From Microcaldota archaeon (GTDB taxonomy: Archaea; Micrarchaeota; Micrarchaeia; Anstonellales; Bilamarchaeaceae), in assembly GCA_021823425.1 (NCBI GenBank), contig JAKANX010000016.1, positions 1 to 16,297 of the forward strand: DNA of 16,297 bases. The letters are read 5' to 3'. The translations under genes and the position numbers were made by a program. Positions 6,169 to 12,866 of this stretch are shown here, in pieces (the first letter of the stretch is position 1; each line of letters starts with the position of its first letter). The notes beneath the pieces are model-generated. The model had not been told where the DNA came from. It was given only the letters and a program-made list of their open reading frames with translations, and did not search any database.

Positions 6169-7920
6169 ATGGCAAAGAAGGGCGTATTGAGCAGGATTTC
6201 AGGGCCGGTCGTGGAAGTCAAGAACCTTGACGACGCGAAGCTTTACGACGTCGTGAGGGTGGGCGAGGAAGGCCTAGTTGGCGAAATAATCAAGATTGTC
6301 GGCAACACCGCCGTTGTCCAGGTGTACGAGGACACCAACGGCCTTAAGCCCGGAGAGCCGGTAGAGAACACCGGTCTTCCGCTTTCGGTTGAATTGGGGC
6401 CTGGAATACTCAAGAACATTTACGACGGCATCCAGAGGCCGCTCAGGGACATAGAGGCAAAGAGCGGGCACTTCATCAAGAGGGGAATCAACGTTGCCCC
6501 GCTTCCGCGGGACGTGAAGTGGGAATTCTCCGCGAAGGTGAAGAAAGGCGACCGCGTGAAGGCAGGGGACGTGCTCGGAACAGTGCAGGAAACCGAGCTA
6601 ATCACGCACAAGGTGCTTTCCCCGTTCGAGGGAAAGATAGAAGGCATAAAGAGCGGCAAGTACAAGATTGACGATGAGATAGGAACGGTGAACGTGGAGG
6701 GAAAGAAGAAGGACCTCTTCCTTTACCAGAAGTGGTTCGTGAGGAACCCCCGCCCGTACGCGGAGAAGTTCGCGCCCGTAATCCCGTTAGTCACCGGGCA
6801 GCGCGTGATAGATACGTTCTTCCCGATATCCAAGGGAGGAACCGCGTGCATCCCCGGGCCGTTCGGCTCAGGAAAGACGGTCACGCAGCAGAGCCTCGCA
6901 AAGTATTCCGATACGGAGATTTGCGTTTACATCGGATGCGGGGAGCGCGGAAACGAGATGACCGAAGTTCTTACGGAATTCCCGCACCTCAAGGACGACA
7001 AGACAGGAAAGCCGCTCATGGAAAGGACCGTGCTGATTGCGAACACGTCCAACATGCCGGTCGCGGCCCGTGAGGCGAGCATTTACACCGGAATCACCCT
7101 CGCGGAGTATTACCGCGACATGGGCTACAACGTCGCGCTCATGGCCGATTCAACTTCAAGGTGGGCAGAGGCGCTCCGTGAAATCGGCGGCCGCTTGGAG
7201 GAAATGCCCGGAGAAGAGGGCTATCCCGCTTACCTCGCAAGGAAGCTCGCGGAATTCTACGAAAGGGCGGGGCGCGTGCGCACGCTCGGAACCGACGAAA
7301 GGTTCGGCTCCATCTCAATCATCGGCGCGGTCTCGCCCCCGGGCGGAGACATCAGCGAGCCGGTCTCGCAGAACACGCTGCGCGTAACGAAGGTGTTCCT
7401 CGCGCTCGACGCGTCGTTGGCGCAGAGGAGGCACTTCCCTGCTATCAACTGGCTCAAGAGCTACTCGCTCTACAAGGAGAGCCTTGACGAGTGGCTCCGC
7501 ACGAATGTCACGGACGAGTTCCCGGCGATGAGGGACAAGGCCATGGAACTGCTTCAGAAGGAGGCCGAGCTGCAGGAAATCGTGCAGCTCGTCGGGCCTG
7601 ACGCGCTTCCGGACAAGGAGCAGGTAATCCTCCTCGTCACGAAAATGCTGAGGGAAGACTTCCTGCAGCAGAACGCGTACAGCGACATAGACGCCAAGGC
7701 GAGCTTCAAGAAGCAGGCGCTGATGCTCAAGAGCATAATGCTCTTCCACGAGAAGGCGACGCACTCCGTGGACATAGGCGTGCAGCTCAAGAGGATTCAG
7801 GACGTGCCCGCCAAAGCCAAGATTGGGCGCATGAAGGAAATCACGGAGGACAAGCTCGACTCGTTCAAGGACCTGCACAAGGACATAGAGGCCGATTTTG
7901 CGGCGCTCGCTAAGAAATAG
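6169..7920 (+). CDS. atpA: A-type ATP synthase catalytic subunit A
   Basis: 583 aa from ATG 6169, chosen over the GTG at 6160 because AGGTGATT is correctly placed for it. Domain order: N-terminal beta barrel (1 to about 70), the A-subunit-specific non-homologous region (about 110-190, with the PFEGKIEGIKSGKYKI segment), nucleotide-binding core and helical C-terminal domain. The P-loop is GPFGSGKT (230-237). The catalytic glutamate is in CGERGNEMTE (Glu259, Arg260). NTSNMPVAAREASIYTG and ADSTSRWAEALREIGGRL are conserved downstream. No intein interrupts the P-loop, a known insertion site in some archaea. A3 alternates with B3 in the soluble head and binds and converts ATP. Confidence 0.98.
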   Translation: MAKKGVLSRISGPVVEVKNLDDAKLYDVVRVGEEGLVGEIIKIVGNTAVVQVYEDTNGLKPGEPVENTGLPLSVELGPGILKNIYDGIQRPLRDIEAKSGHFIKRGINVAPLPRDVKWEFSAKVKKGDRVKAGDVLGTVQETELITHKVLSPFEGKIEGIKSGKYKIDDEIGTVNVEGKKKDLFLYQKWFVRNPRPYAEKFAPVIPLVTGQRVIDTFFPISKGGTACIPGPFGSGKTVTQQSLAKYSDTEICVYIGCGERGNEMTEVLTEFPHLKDDKTGKPLMERTVLIANTSNMPVAAREASIYTGITLAEYYRDMGYNVALMADSTSRWAEALREIGGRLEEMPGEEGYPAYLARKLAEFYERAGRVRTLGTDERFGSISIIGAVSPPGGDISEPVSQNTLRVTKVFLALDASLAQRRHFPAINWLKSYSLYKESLDEWLRTNVTDEFPAMRDKAMELLQKEAELQEIVQLVGPDALPDKEQVILLVTKMLREDFLQQNAYSDIDAKASFKKQALMLKSIMLFHEKATHSVDIGVQLKRIQDVPAKAKIGRMKEITEDKLDSFKDLHKDIEADFAALAKK

Positions 7921-7929
7921 GTGGTTATG

Positions 7930-9315
7930 ATGAAAGAATACAAGACCGTAAACCAGATTGCCGGGCCGCTCGTTTTCGTAGAAGGAGTGAGCGGAGTGAG
8001 CTACGGGGAAATCGTGGAAATCACTCTTCCCTCGGGCGAGCGCAAGAAGGGCCAGGTGCTGGACGTGAGCGAGAGCATCGCCGTAGTCCAAGTCTTCGGG
8101 ACCACCGCAGGAATCAACACTTCCCAGACTTCGGTCAAGTTCCTCGGCGAAACGATGAGGATTGGACTTTCCACGGACATGCTCGGACGCGTTTTCACTG
8201 GAATAGGCGAGCCCAAGGACAAGGGGCCGCGCATAGTCCCCGAGGAGAAGCTGGACATAAACGGGCTTCCAATCAACCCTTATTCGCGTGAAAGCCCCGC
8301 TGACTTCATCCAGACAGGGGTTTCAACGATAGACGCGATGAACACGCTCGTAAGGGGCCAGAAGCTGCCCATTTTCTCGGCTTCGGGTTTGCCGCACAAC
8401 CAGCTCGCAGTGCAGATTGCTAGGCAGGCCAAGGTCAGGGGGACCGAGGAGGAATTCGCGGTCGTTTTCGCAGCTGTCGGAATTACGCACGAGGAAGCGT
8501 CGTTTTTCATGAGGGACTTCGAGCGCACCGGAGCGCTTGAAAAGTCGGTCATTTTCCTTAACCTCGCCGACGACCCGAGCGTTGAGCGCATAATTACGCC
8601 GAGGCTCGCGCTCACCACCGCCGAGTACCTCGCCTACGAGCAGGGAATGCATGTTCTCGCGATAATCACGGACATGACCAATTACTGCGAGTCGCTGCGT
8701 GAAATAGCTGCCGCAAGGCAGGAGGTTCCCGGAAGGAGAGGATATCCCGGATACATGTACACGGACCTCTCGACCATTTACGAGCGTGCCGGAAGGGTCA
8801 AGGGCAAGAAAGGTACGGTCACGCAGCTCTCAATCCTGACGATGCCGGGCGACGACAAGACGCACCCGATTCCTGACCTTACAGGATACATCACCGAGGG
8901 GCAGATAGTGCTCGGCCGTGACTTGCACAGGAAGAACATATTCCCGCCCGTGGACGTGCTACCCTCGCTTTCAAGGCTGATGAGCCTCGGAATAGGGCCG
9001 AACAAGACAAGGGAGGACCACAAGGGAGTGTCCGACCAGATGTACGCCGGATACGCGACAGGGCGCGACCTGAGGAGCCTGAGCGCGGTCGTAGGAGAGG
9101 AAGCTCTTACGGAAACGGACAGGAAGTTCCTCAAGTTCGCGGACGCGTTTGAAAACAGGTTCGTGCGCCAAGGCGCGTACGAGGACAGGAGCATAGAGCA
9201 GACGCTTGACCTAGGATGGGACCTGCTTTCCATGCTGCCCGAAGAGGAGCTCAAGAGGGTCAAGAAGGACCACATCGCAAAATACATGAAAAAGAAGGAA
9301 ACAAAAGCCGAATGA
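7930..9315 (+). CDS. atpB: A-type ATP synthase non-catalytic subunit B
   Basis: 461 aa from ATG 7930. GTG 7921 and ATG 7927 are in frame; 7930 gives the same RBS spacing (GGTGGTT plus three bases) as atpA and the family start MKEYKTVNQIAGPL. A true P-loop is absent; in its place is SASGLPHNQLA (150-160), as always in B subunits. PSLSRLMSLGIG (345-356) is the conserved stretch contributing an arginine (probably Arg349) to the catalytic interface. PGDDKTHPIPDLTGYITEGQ is also diagnostic. B3 completes the hexameric head with A3 and holds regulatory nucleotide. The gene is complete and its length is normal. Confidence 0.97.
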   Translation: MKEYKTVNQIAGPLVFVEGVSGVSYGEIVEITLPSGERKKGQVLDVSESIAVVQVFGTTAGINTSQTSVKFLGETMRIGLSTDMLGRVFTGIGEPKDKGPRIVPEEKLDINGLPINPYSRESPADFIQTGVSTIDAMNTLVRGQKLPIFSASGLPHNQLAVQIARQAKVRGTEEEFAVVFAAVGITHEEASFFMRDFERTGALEKSVIFLNLADDPSVERIITPRLALTTAEYLAYEQGMHVLAIITDMTNYCESLREIAAARQEVPGRRGYPGYMYTDLSTIYERAGRVKGKKGTVTQLSILTMPGDDKTHPIPDLTGYITEGQIVLGRDLHRKNIFPPVDVLPSLSRLMSLGIGPNKTREDHKGVSDQMYAGYATGRDLRSLSAVVGEEALTETDRKFLKFADAFENRFVRQGAYEDRSIEQTLDLGWDLLSMLPEEELKRVKKDHIAKYMKKKETKAE

Positions 9316-9316
9316 C

Positions 9317-9393
9317 GCGGTTTCCTGTTTTCGGTTTCGCGTTTCGTCCTGATTCGTTCGGGAACGAAACCCGGGACCCGAAACCGGAAACGC
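9317..9393. repeat. Long imperfect inverted repeat between atpB and atpD
   Basis: The 93-base gap folds nearly end to end. The inner stem is TTCGTTC/GAACGAA (9353-9359 with 9362-9368) around GG. Outside it GGTTTCG (9333-9339) pairs with CGAAACC (9379-9385), and GTTTCC (9320-9325) with GGAAAC (9386-9391). There is a one-base bulge, then GC with GC. Unpaired bulges separate the arms. No T-run follows on the plus strand. Confidence 0.7.
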
Positions 9394-9408
9394 TCATGTG
9401 GTGCTCAT

Positions 9409-10068
9409 ATGGCCGACCAACCGAACCCGACGCGAATGGAGCTGCTGAAGCTTAAGGACAGGATAGCCCTTGCAAGGAAGGGGCACAAGCTCCTCAAGCA
9501 GAAGCGCGACGCCCTCATTCTTGAGTTCTTCAAGATACTGAAGAAGTCCAAGGACATACGCAGCGAGCTCAACGCAAAGATGAAGGGCGCGTACGCCTCG
9601 CTCGCGGTCGCAAAGGCATACCACTCCTCGTTCGAGTTGGAGGCGCTCTCGCTGGCGAGCGCAAGGAACATGGATGTGGACGTGCAGGTCAAGAACGTCA
9701 TGGGCGTCAAGATACCCAACCTCACGGTGAGCATGGAAAAGCGCGAGTACCCGAACAAGGGTTATTCCATTTCCGGGACCACCGCGATGCTGGAGGCCAC
9801 GATTGAGGAGTACGAGGGCGTGCTGGACATGGCGCTCTCGCTCGCGGAGAGCGAGATAGCCATGAAAAGGCTGATTACGGAAATTGAGAAGACCAAGAGG
9901 CGCGTGAACTCGCTGGAATTCATCATGATTCCCCGCCTTCAGGACGAGATGAAGGTAATCGCGTTCAAGCTTGATGAACTGGAGCGTGACAGCTTCGTAT
10001 CCCTTAAGGTGATAAAGAGGAAGCTGGAGAAGGACAAGGCTGAGAAGGCCAAGGGAGCGGAAGCTTGA
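9409..10068 (+). CDS. atpD: A-type ATP synthase subunit D (rotor axle)
   Basis: 219 aa. NPTRMELLKLKDRIALARKG (residues 6-25), followed closely by HKLLKQKRDALILEF, is the diagnostic N-terminal helix of subunit D. The long C-terminal helix (about 140-205) ends in a Lys/Glu-rich tail (KLEKDKAEKAKGAEA). The two helices form the antiparallel coiled-coil axle that turns inside A3B3 and contacts F and C. Last gene of the operon; no separate G subunit is seen. It starts 93 bases after atpB, behind the inverted repeat, so its expression may be set separately. The nearest RBS-like bases are GGTG, about nine bases before the ATG. Confidence 0.95.
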   Translation: MADQPNPTRMELLKLKDRIALARKGHKLLKQKRDALILEFFKILKKSKDIRSELNAKMKGAYASLAVAKAYHSSFELEALSLASARNMDVDVQVKNVMGVKIPNLTVSMEKREYPNKGYSISGTTAMLEATIEEYEGVLDMALSLAESEIAMKRLITEIEKTKRRVNSLEFIMIPRLQDEMKVIAFKLDELERDSFVSLKVIKRKLEKDKAEKAKGAEA

Positions 10069-10093
10069 TAAGCCTGATTTTACTAGTTTCATT

Positions 10094-10534
10094 ATGGCAA
10101 TGCCCGTGGAGCCTTTGGAAAAAAGGGTTTTTTACGCGCAGGTCATTGCGGTTGTTGGCCTCTCCAAGGATGAATCCAAGCCCAGCAACGAAGTGGCCCG
10201 CTATCTCCTTTCCAAAGGCAAGAAAATCATTCCCGTGAACCCCACCGCCGAAGAAATACTCGGCCTCAAGTGCTATCCGTCGCTTCTTGCGATTCCGCCT
10301 GAAATATCCAAGGACATAGACATGGTGGACGTTTTCCGCAGGAGCGGGGACGTTCCGCAAATCGCAAAAGACGCGATTGCGCTGCGCGAGCGCAACGGAA
10401 ATTTCCGGCCCGGCGTTTTCTGGATGCAGTTGGGGATAGTGAACGGGCAGGCTGCGCAGGAGCTGAAAAAAGCCGGGTTCAAAGTAGTTATGGACAGGTG
10501 CGCTAAAATAGAATTGTCAGCGTACGTGCGCTAA
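10094..10534 (+). CDS. CoA-binding domain protein (YccU-like)
   Basis: 146 aa (or 144 from the ATG at 10100). A compact single Rossmann domain of the CoA_binding family: VIAVVGLSKDESKPSN (17-32) is the nucleotide loop, IIPVNPTAEEILGLKCYPSL (45-64) the second strand region, VDVFRRS (78-84), then VFWMQLGIVN (108-117) and VMDRCAKIE (132-140). All are family hallmarks. It is the stand-alone small form, without the acyl-CoA synthetase or ligase domains sometimes fused to it. The family binds CoA or acyl-CoA in known structures, but the cellular role is unclear. It follows atpD by 25 bases and may be read through from the operon. It ends convergently with the next gene, overlapping by 4 bases. Confidence 0.88.
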   Translation: MAMPVEPLEKRVFYAQVIAVVGLSKDESKPSNEVARYLLSKGKKIIPVNPTAEEILGLKCYPSLLAIPPEISKDIDMVDVFRRSGDVPQIAKDAIALRERNGNFRPGVFWMQLGIVNGQAAQELKKAGFKVVMDRCAKIELSAYVR

Positions 10535-11100
10535 CGCCCCCGCTCTTTTCTGGGCCCCCAAAGCGAGGTTATTTTCTCCACTATTGCATCCACGGACAGC
10601 AAGTCCGAATTTATCCTCACTTCGGCCCATTTCTCGTAGAGCGGATTCCGTTCCTCGTAAATCTCCCCGAGCGTGCGCGTGCCCAAATCCACTATCCCCC
10701 GCTCCTCAATTGGCGTTGATGAAAGCCGCCCTTCCAGCACCTTGAGGCTCGCCTCCAGGTAAACGATTATTGATATTTCCTTCAGGTAATCCATAGCCTG
10801 CCCGCTGTATACCGCGCTTCCGCCGGTTGATATCACGTTGTGCCCGCCCTTATCCAGCAGCTTTCCCAAATCCAGCAGGATTTTGCGCTCAAGGAAAAGG
10901 AACTCCATCCTCAGCATTGATTTGAACTGCCCTTCGCCAACGGACGATTTCATCAGCCCATCCGTGTCTATCACCTTGAGCTTTCCGAATTCGCGCTCAA
11001 TTCGCGGCCGGCCGAGCTCCATCTTCCCCCCTACGGAGGACTTGCCGCACCCCGGCATCCCTATGAGGGCGATGTTGTTTCCCTTTATTGTCGCATTCAT
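10531..11100 (-). CDS. aroK: Shikimate-kinase-like P-loop kinase (bacterial AroK type)
   Basis: 189 aa from ATG 11100. An upstream in-frame ATG at 11133 lies inside the TATA box and is rejected. Walker A is GMPGCGKS (14-21), the DTD motif is 45-47, TGGSAVY (92-98) stands for the usual GGG, and IIVYLEAS (111-118) leads into the lid with Arg134. ERNPLYE (150-156) is nearly diagnostic of shikimate kinase and includes the substrate-binding arginine. The expected reaction is ATP plus shikimate to shikimate 3-phosphate. Two oddities: the P-loop-to-DTD span is about eight residues longer than usual, and the FRxxE shikimate-binding motif is not clean (EFLFLE at 66-71 is the best match). Most archaea use an unrelated GHMP-type shikimate kinase. 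A related small-molecule kinase is the alternative. Confidence 0.7.
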   Translation of the reverse strand: MNATIKGNNIALIGMPGCGKSSVGGKMELGRPRIEREFGKLKVIDTDGLMKSSVGEGQFKSMLRMEFLFLERKILLDLGKLLDKGGHNVISTGGSAVYSGQAMDYLKEISIIVYLEASLKVLEGRLSSTPIEERGIVDLGTRTLGEIYEERNPLYEKWAEVRINSDLLSVDAIVEKITSLWGPRKERGR

Positions 11101-11121
11101 ATTTATAACATGAAAATTCAC

Positions 11122-11131
11122 ATATATAAAC
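11122..11131 (-). promoter_or_regulatory. TATA box of the shikimate-kinase-like gene
   Basis: On the minus strand it reads GTTTATATAT. Its centre is about 26 bases upstream of the ATG at 11100, implying a leaderless mRNA. This spacing is the main reason for choosing 11100 as the start. Confidence 0.65.
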
Positions 11132-11188
11132 ATTATTGCCTGTTTTCGGCGTGTTATTCCGTCCTTTGCCGGGCATCCCCGCCCAAAT

Positions 11189-11198
11189 ATTTATAAAT
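11189..11198 (+). promoter_or_regulatory. TATA box of the small membrane protein gene
   Basis: ATTTATAAAT, identical in core to the box at 846. It predicts transcription from about 11220, leaving a short leader of about 24 bases that holds the ribosome-binding site GAGGTGA (11232-11238). Confidence 0.7.
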
Positions 11199-11243
11199 CT
11201 TATCTTTGACTTTACGTCAATCCCCAGAATTGAGGTGAAAAAT

Positions 11244-11612
11244 ATGGCGAAAAATGAGTCTTCCGTAGGCGGCTTCGATTTGGATAAAATAGGGCCGCCC
11301 GCGTTCGTCGCAGGCATGGCGTTGTCCATGCTCGCGGCGATAATAATGCCGGTAAGCCTCGCGCTGCACATCGCGGTCGCGTGCTTGGGCATAATCGCAG
11401 GCCTGCTGAACATCAGGGACAAGGAAATACAGTCGTTCCTGCTCTCAACGGTCGTGTTCACGATTTCCGCGAACACTCTCGGGCAGGTATTCGGCCAGCT
11501 CCCGGGCCTCGAGACCGCGGCTCCGGCGTTCTTCGGATACGTCGTCGCGTTCGTGGGCCCAGCTGCGGCGGTCGTTGCGTTCAAGCAGATTTGGATGCTC
11601 GCAAAAGACTAG
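11244..11612 (+). CDS. Conserved small membrane protein, four helices, unknown function
   Basis: 122 aa from ATG 11244, preceded by GAGGTGA six bases earlier. The frame is open upstream to 11136, but that part spans the promoter. Hydrophobic segments are about residues 18-35, 39-56, 63-83 and 93-115. The pattern (a first helix after PPAFVAG, then LGIIAGLLNIRDKEIQSFLLS at about 48-68, and finally VGPAAAVVAFKQIWMLAKD) matches a widespread unnamed family I recall from DPANN archaea and some candidate-phyla bacteria. It stands alone, with its own TATA box and a strong oligo-T terminator, suggesting independent and possibly high expression. No catalytic motif is visible; function is unknown. Confidence 0.85.
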   Translation: MAKNESSVGGFDLDKIGPPAFVAGMALSMLAAIIMPVSLALHIAVACLGIIAGLLNIRDKEIQSFLLSTVVFTISANTLGQVFGQLPGLETAAPAFFGYVVAFVGPAAAVVAFKQIWMLAKD

Positions 11613-11614
11613 CC

Positions 11615-11635
11615 TTTTTTCTTTTTTTTTCTTCA
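11615..11635 (+). terminator. Oligo-T terminator after the membrane protein gene
   Basis: TTTTTTCTTTTTTTTTCTTC starts within three bases of the stop codon at 11612. Archaeal RNA polymerase stops at such T-runs in the non-template strand without needing a hairpin. It is also placed to keep transcripts from entering the convergent thiI gene. Confidence 0.75.
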
Positions 11636-11654
11636 ATTTTCCTTCATCCAGAAT

Positions 11655-12803
11655 TCACGGTTTTATTTCCACCAGCCTGATTTTGCCCATTGTCTCCTGA
11701 ACTATCGCGGGAATGCCCATCTGCTCCGAAAGCTTCCTGACAAAATTAGCGTCCGCCCTCGTTTCCGGGTTCTGCACCGCGACGAGCGAGCAGCAGTCCT
11801 TGTACGGTTTTATTGAAATGCCATACGTCCCGATGCGTTCGGCCTCGTCCATTATGTCCCTCTTGTTCATGCCGATGAGGGGCCGGAAAACCGGGATTTC
11901 CAGCCCGGAGTTAACTGCGTAAAGGTTTTCCAGCGTCTGGGAGGCGACCTGCCCGAGGGAATCGCCGCTCACGATGGCGAGCGCGCCCTCCTTCCTGGCG
12001 AGCTCCTGCGCGAGCATGTATATGAACTTCCTGAACATCACCAGCTCGTACTTGGGCGGGATGGACAGCGTCCGTTTGTAGAATTCCGAATAATCCGCGA
12101 AGTAAATCCGGGCGCCGTTCTGCCATTTCGCGAGCGTTCCGGCAAGCTCGGCCATCTTGGACCGCTCCGCTTCCTCGGCGCTCGCGAACGGGTGCACGTG
12201 GAGGAATATCACCTTTGCGCCCCTGCGCATGAGCATCCAGCTCGCAACAGGGGAGTCTATGCCCCCGGAAAGGAGGGAAACGACCCGTCCCGAGGAGCCT
12301 ACCGGAAGCCCCCCCGGGCCCCTCAATTTCTCGAAGTGCACGAACGCCCTGTCCTTCTGCATTATTTCCACGTAAATGGTCATTTCCGGGTTGTGCAGGT
12401 CTACTTTTGCGCCCAATTTGTCCACTAGAGCCGCGCCTATGTCCCTGCTCAGCTCCATGGACGTGAAAGGCAGTGACTTGTCGCCCCTTTTCGTTTCCAC
12501 CCGCACCGTTTTGCCCTTGATGCCGGCCCCAAGGCAGGATAGCACGAATTCCTCTATTGCCGCCTTGTCCTTCTTAACCTCGTAGACACGGGCATACCAT
12601 TCCACGCCAAACGTGCGACCGAGGGCCCCTTTGATTTCCGCCTCGTCCCCCTCGGCGCCCATGTAAATCCTTTTCTCTATCTTCTCCATGCGGGCCTCGC
12701 GCTCCCCTAGCGCCGCCTTCAAGTTTGCAATGAGCCTGTCCTCGAAAATGTACCTGTTGCCCCCTTTGAGGCCGATTTCGCTGTAATGGATGGTGTAGAG
12801 CAT
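11655..12803 (-). CDS. thiI: tRNA 4-thiouridine sulfurtransferase ThiI
   Basis: 382 aa. The N-terminal ferredoxin-like part begins MLYTIHYSEIGLKGGNR (1-17). A THUMP RNA-binding domain follows (about 60-165, with RTFGVEWYARVYEV and NPEMTIYVEI). The PP-loop ATP-pyrophosphatase motif is LLSGGIDSPVASW (177-189), and VSGDSLGQVASQT (278-290) is the conserved second active-site segment. Cys337-Cys338 in KDCCSLVA matches the cysteine region of rhodanese-free ThiI proteins such as the Bacillus type; no rhodanese domain is present. The enzyme adenylates U8 of tRNA and inserts sulfur; some homologues also serve thiazole synthesis. The ATG at 12803 lies about 35 bases from a palindromic TATA box shared with the divergent RelA/SpoT homologue. 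Complete and of usual length. Confidence 0.95.
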   Translation of the reverse strand: MLYTIHYSEIGLKGGNRYIFEDRLIANLKAALGEREARMEKIEKRIYMGAEGDEAEIKGALGRTFGVEWYARVYEVKKDKAAIEEFVLSCLGAGIKGKTVRVETKRGDKSLPFTSMELSRDIGAALVDKLGAKVDLHNPEMTIYVEIMQKDRAFVHFEKLRGPGGLPVGSSGRVVSLLSGGIDSPVASWMLMRRGAKVIFLHVHPFASAEEAERSKMAELAGTLAKWQNGARIYFADYSEFYKRTLSIPPKYELVMFRKFIYMLAQELARKEGALAIVSGDSLGQVASQTLENLYAVNSGLEIPVFRPLIGMNKRDIMDEAERIGTYGISIKPYKDCCSLVAVQNPETRADANFVRKLSEQMGIPAIVQETMGKIRLVEIKP

Positions 12804-12833
12804 GAAAATTACCGTCTAATCTATCGGAGGGCA

Positions 12834-12843
12834 TATTTAAATA
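12834..12843. promoter_or_regulatory. Palindromic TATA box between thiI and the RelA/SpoT homologue
   Basis: TATTTAAATA is a perfect 10-base palindrome. Its centre is about 28 bases before the ATG at 12867 (plus) and about 35 bases before the ATG at 12803 (minus). No other convincing TATA box lies in the 63-base gap, so one site probably serves both directions. Confidence 0.65.
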
Positions 12844-12866
12844 CTTTTTACACGAAAATATACAAT

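Noticed and set aside
6856..6880. Possible intein in atpA at the P-loop, a known insertion site
   Set aside because: The reading frame passes through GPFGSGKTVTQQ without interruption and the protein has normal length.
7315..8091. Long antisense frame across atpA and atpB (258 codons)
   Set aside because: Shadow of GC-rich codon use in two certain genes; His/Val/Leu-rich translation with no motif and no promoter.
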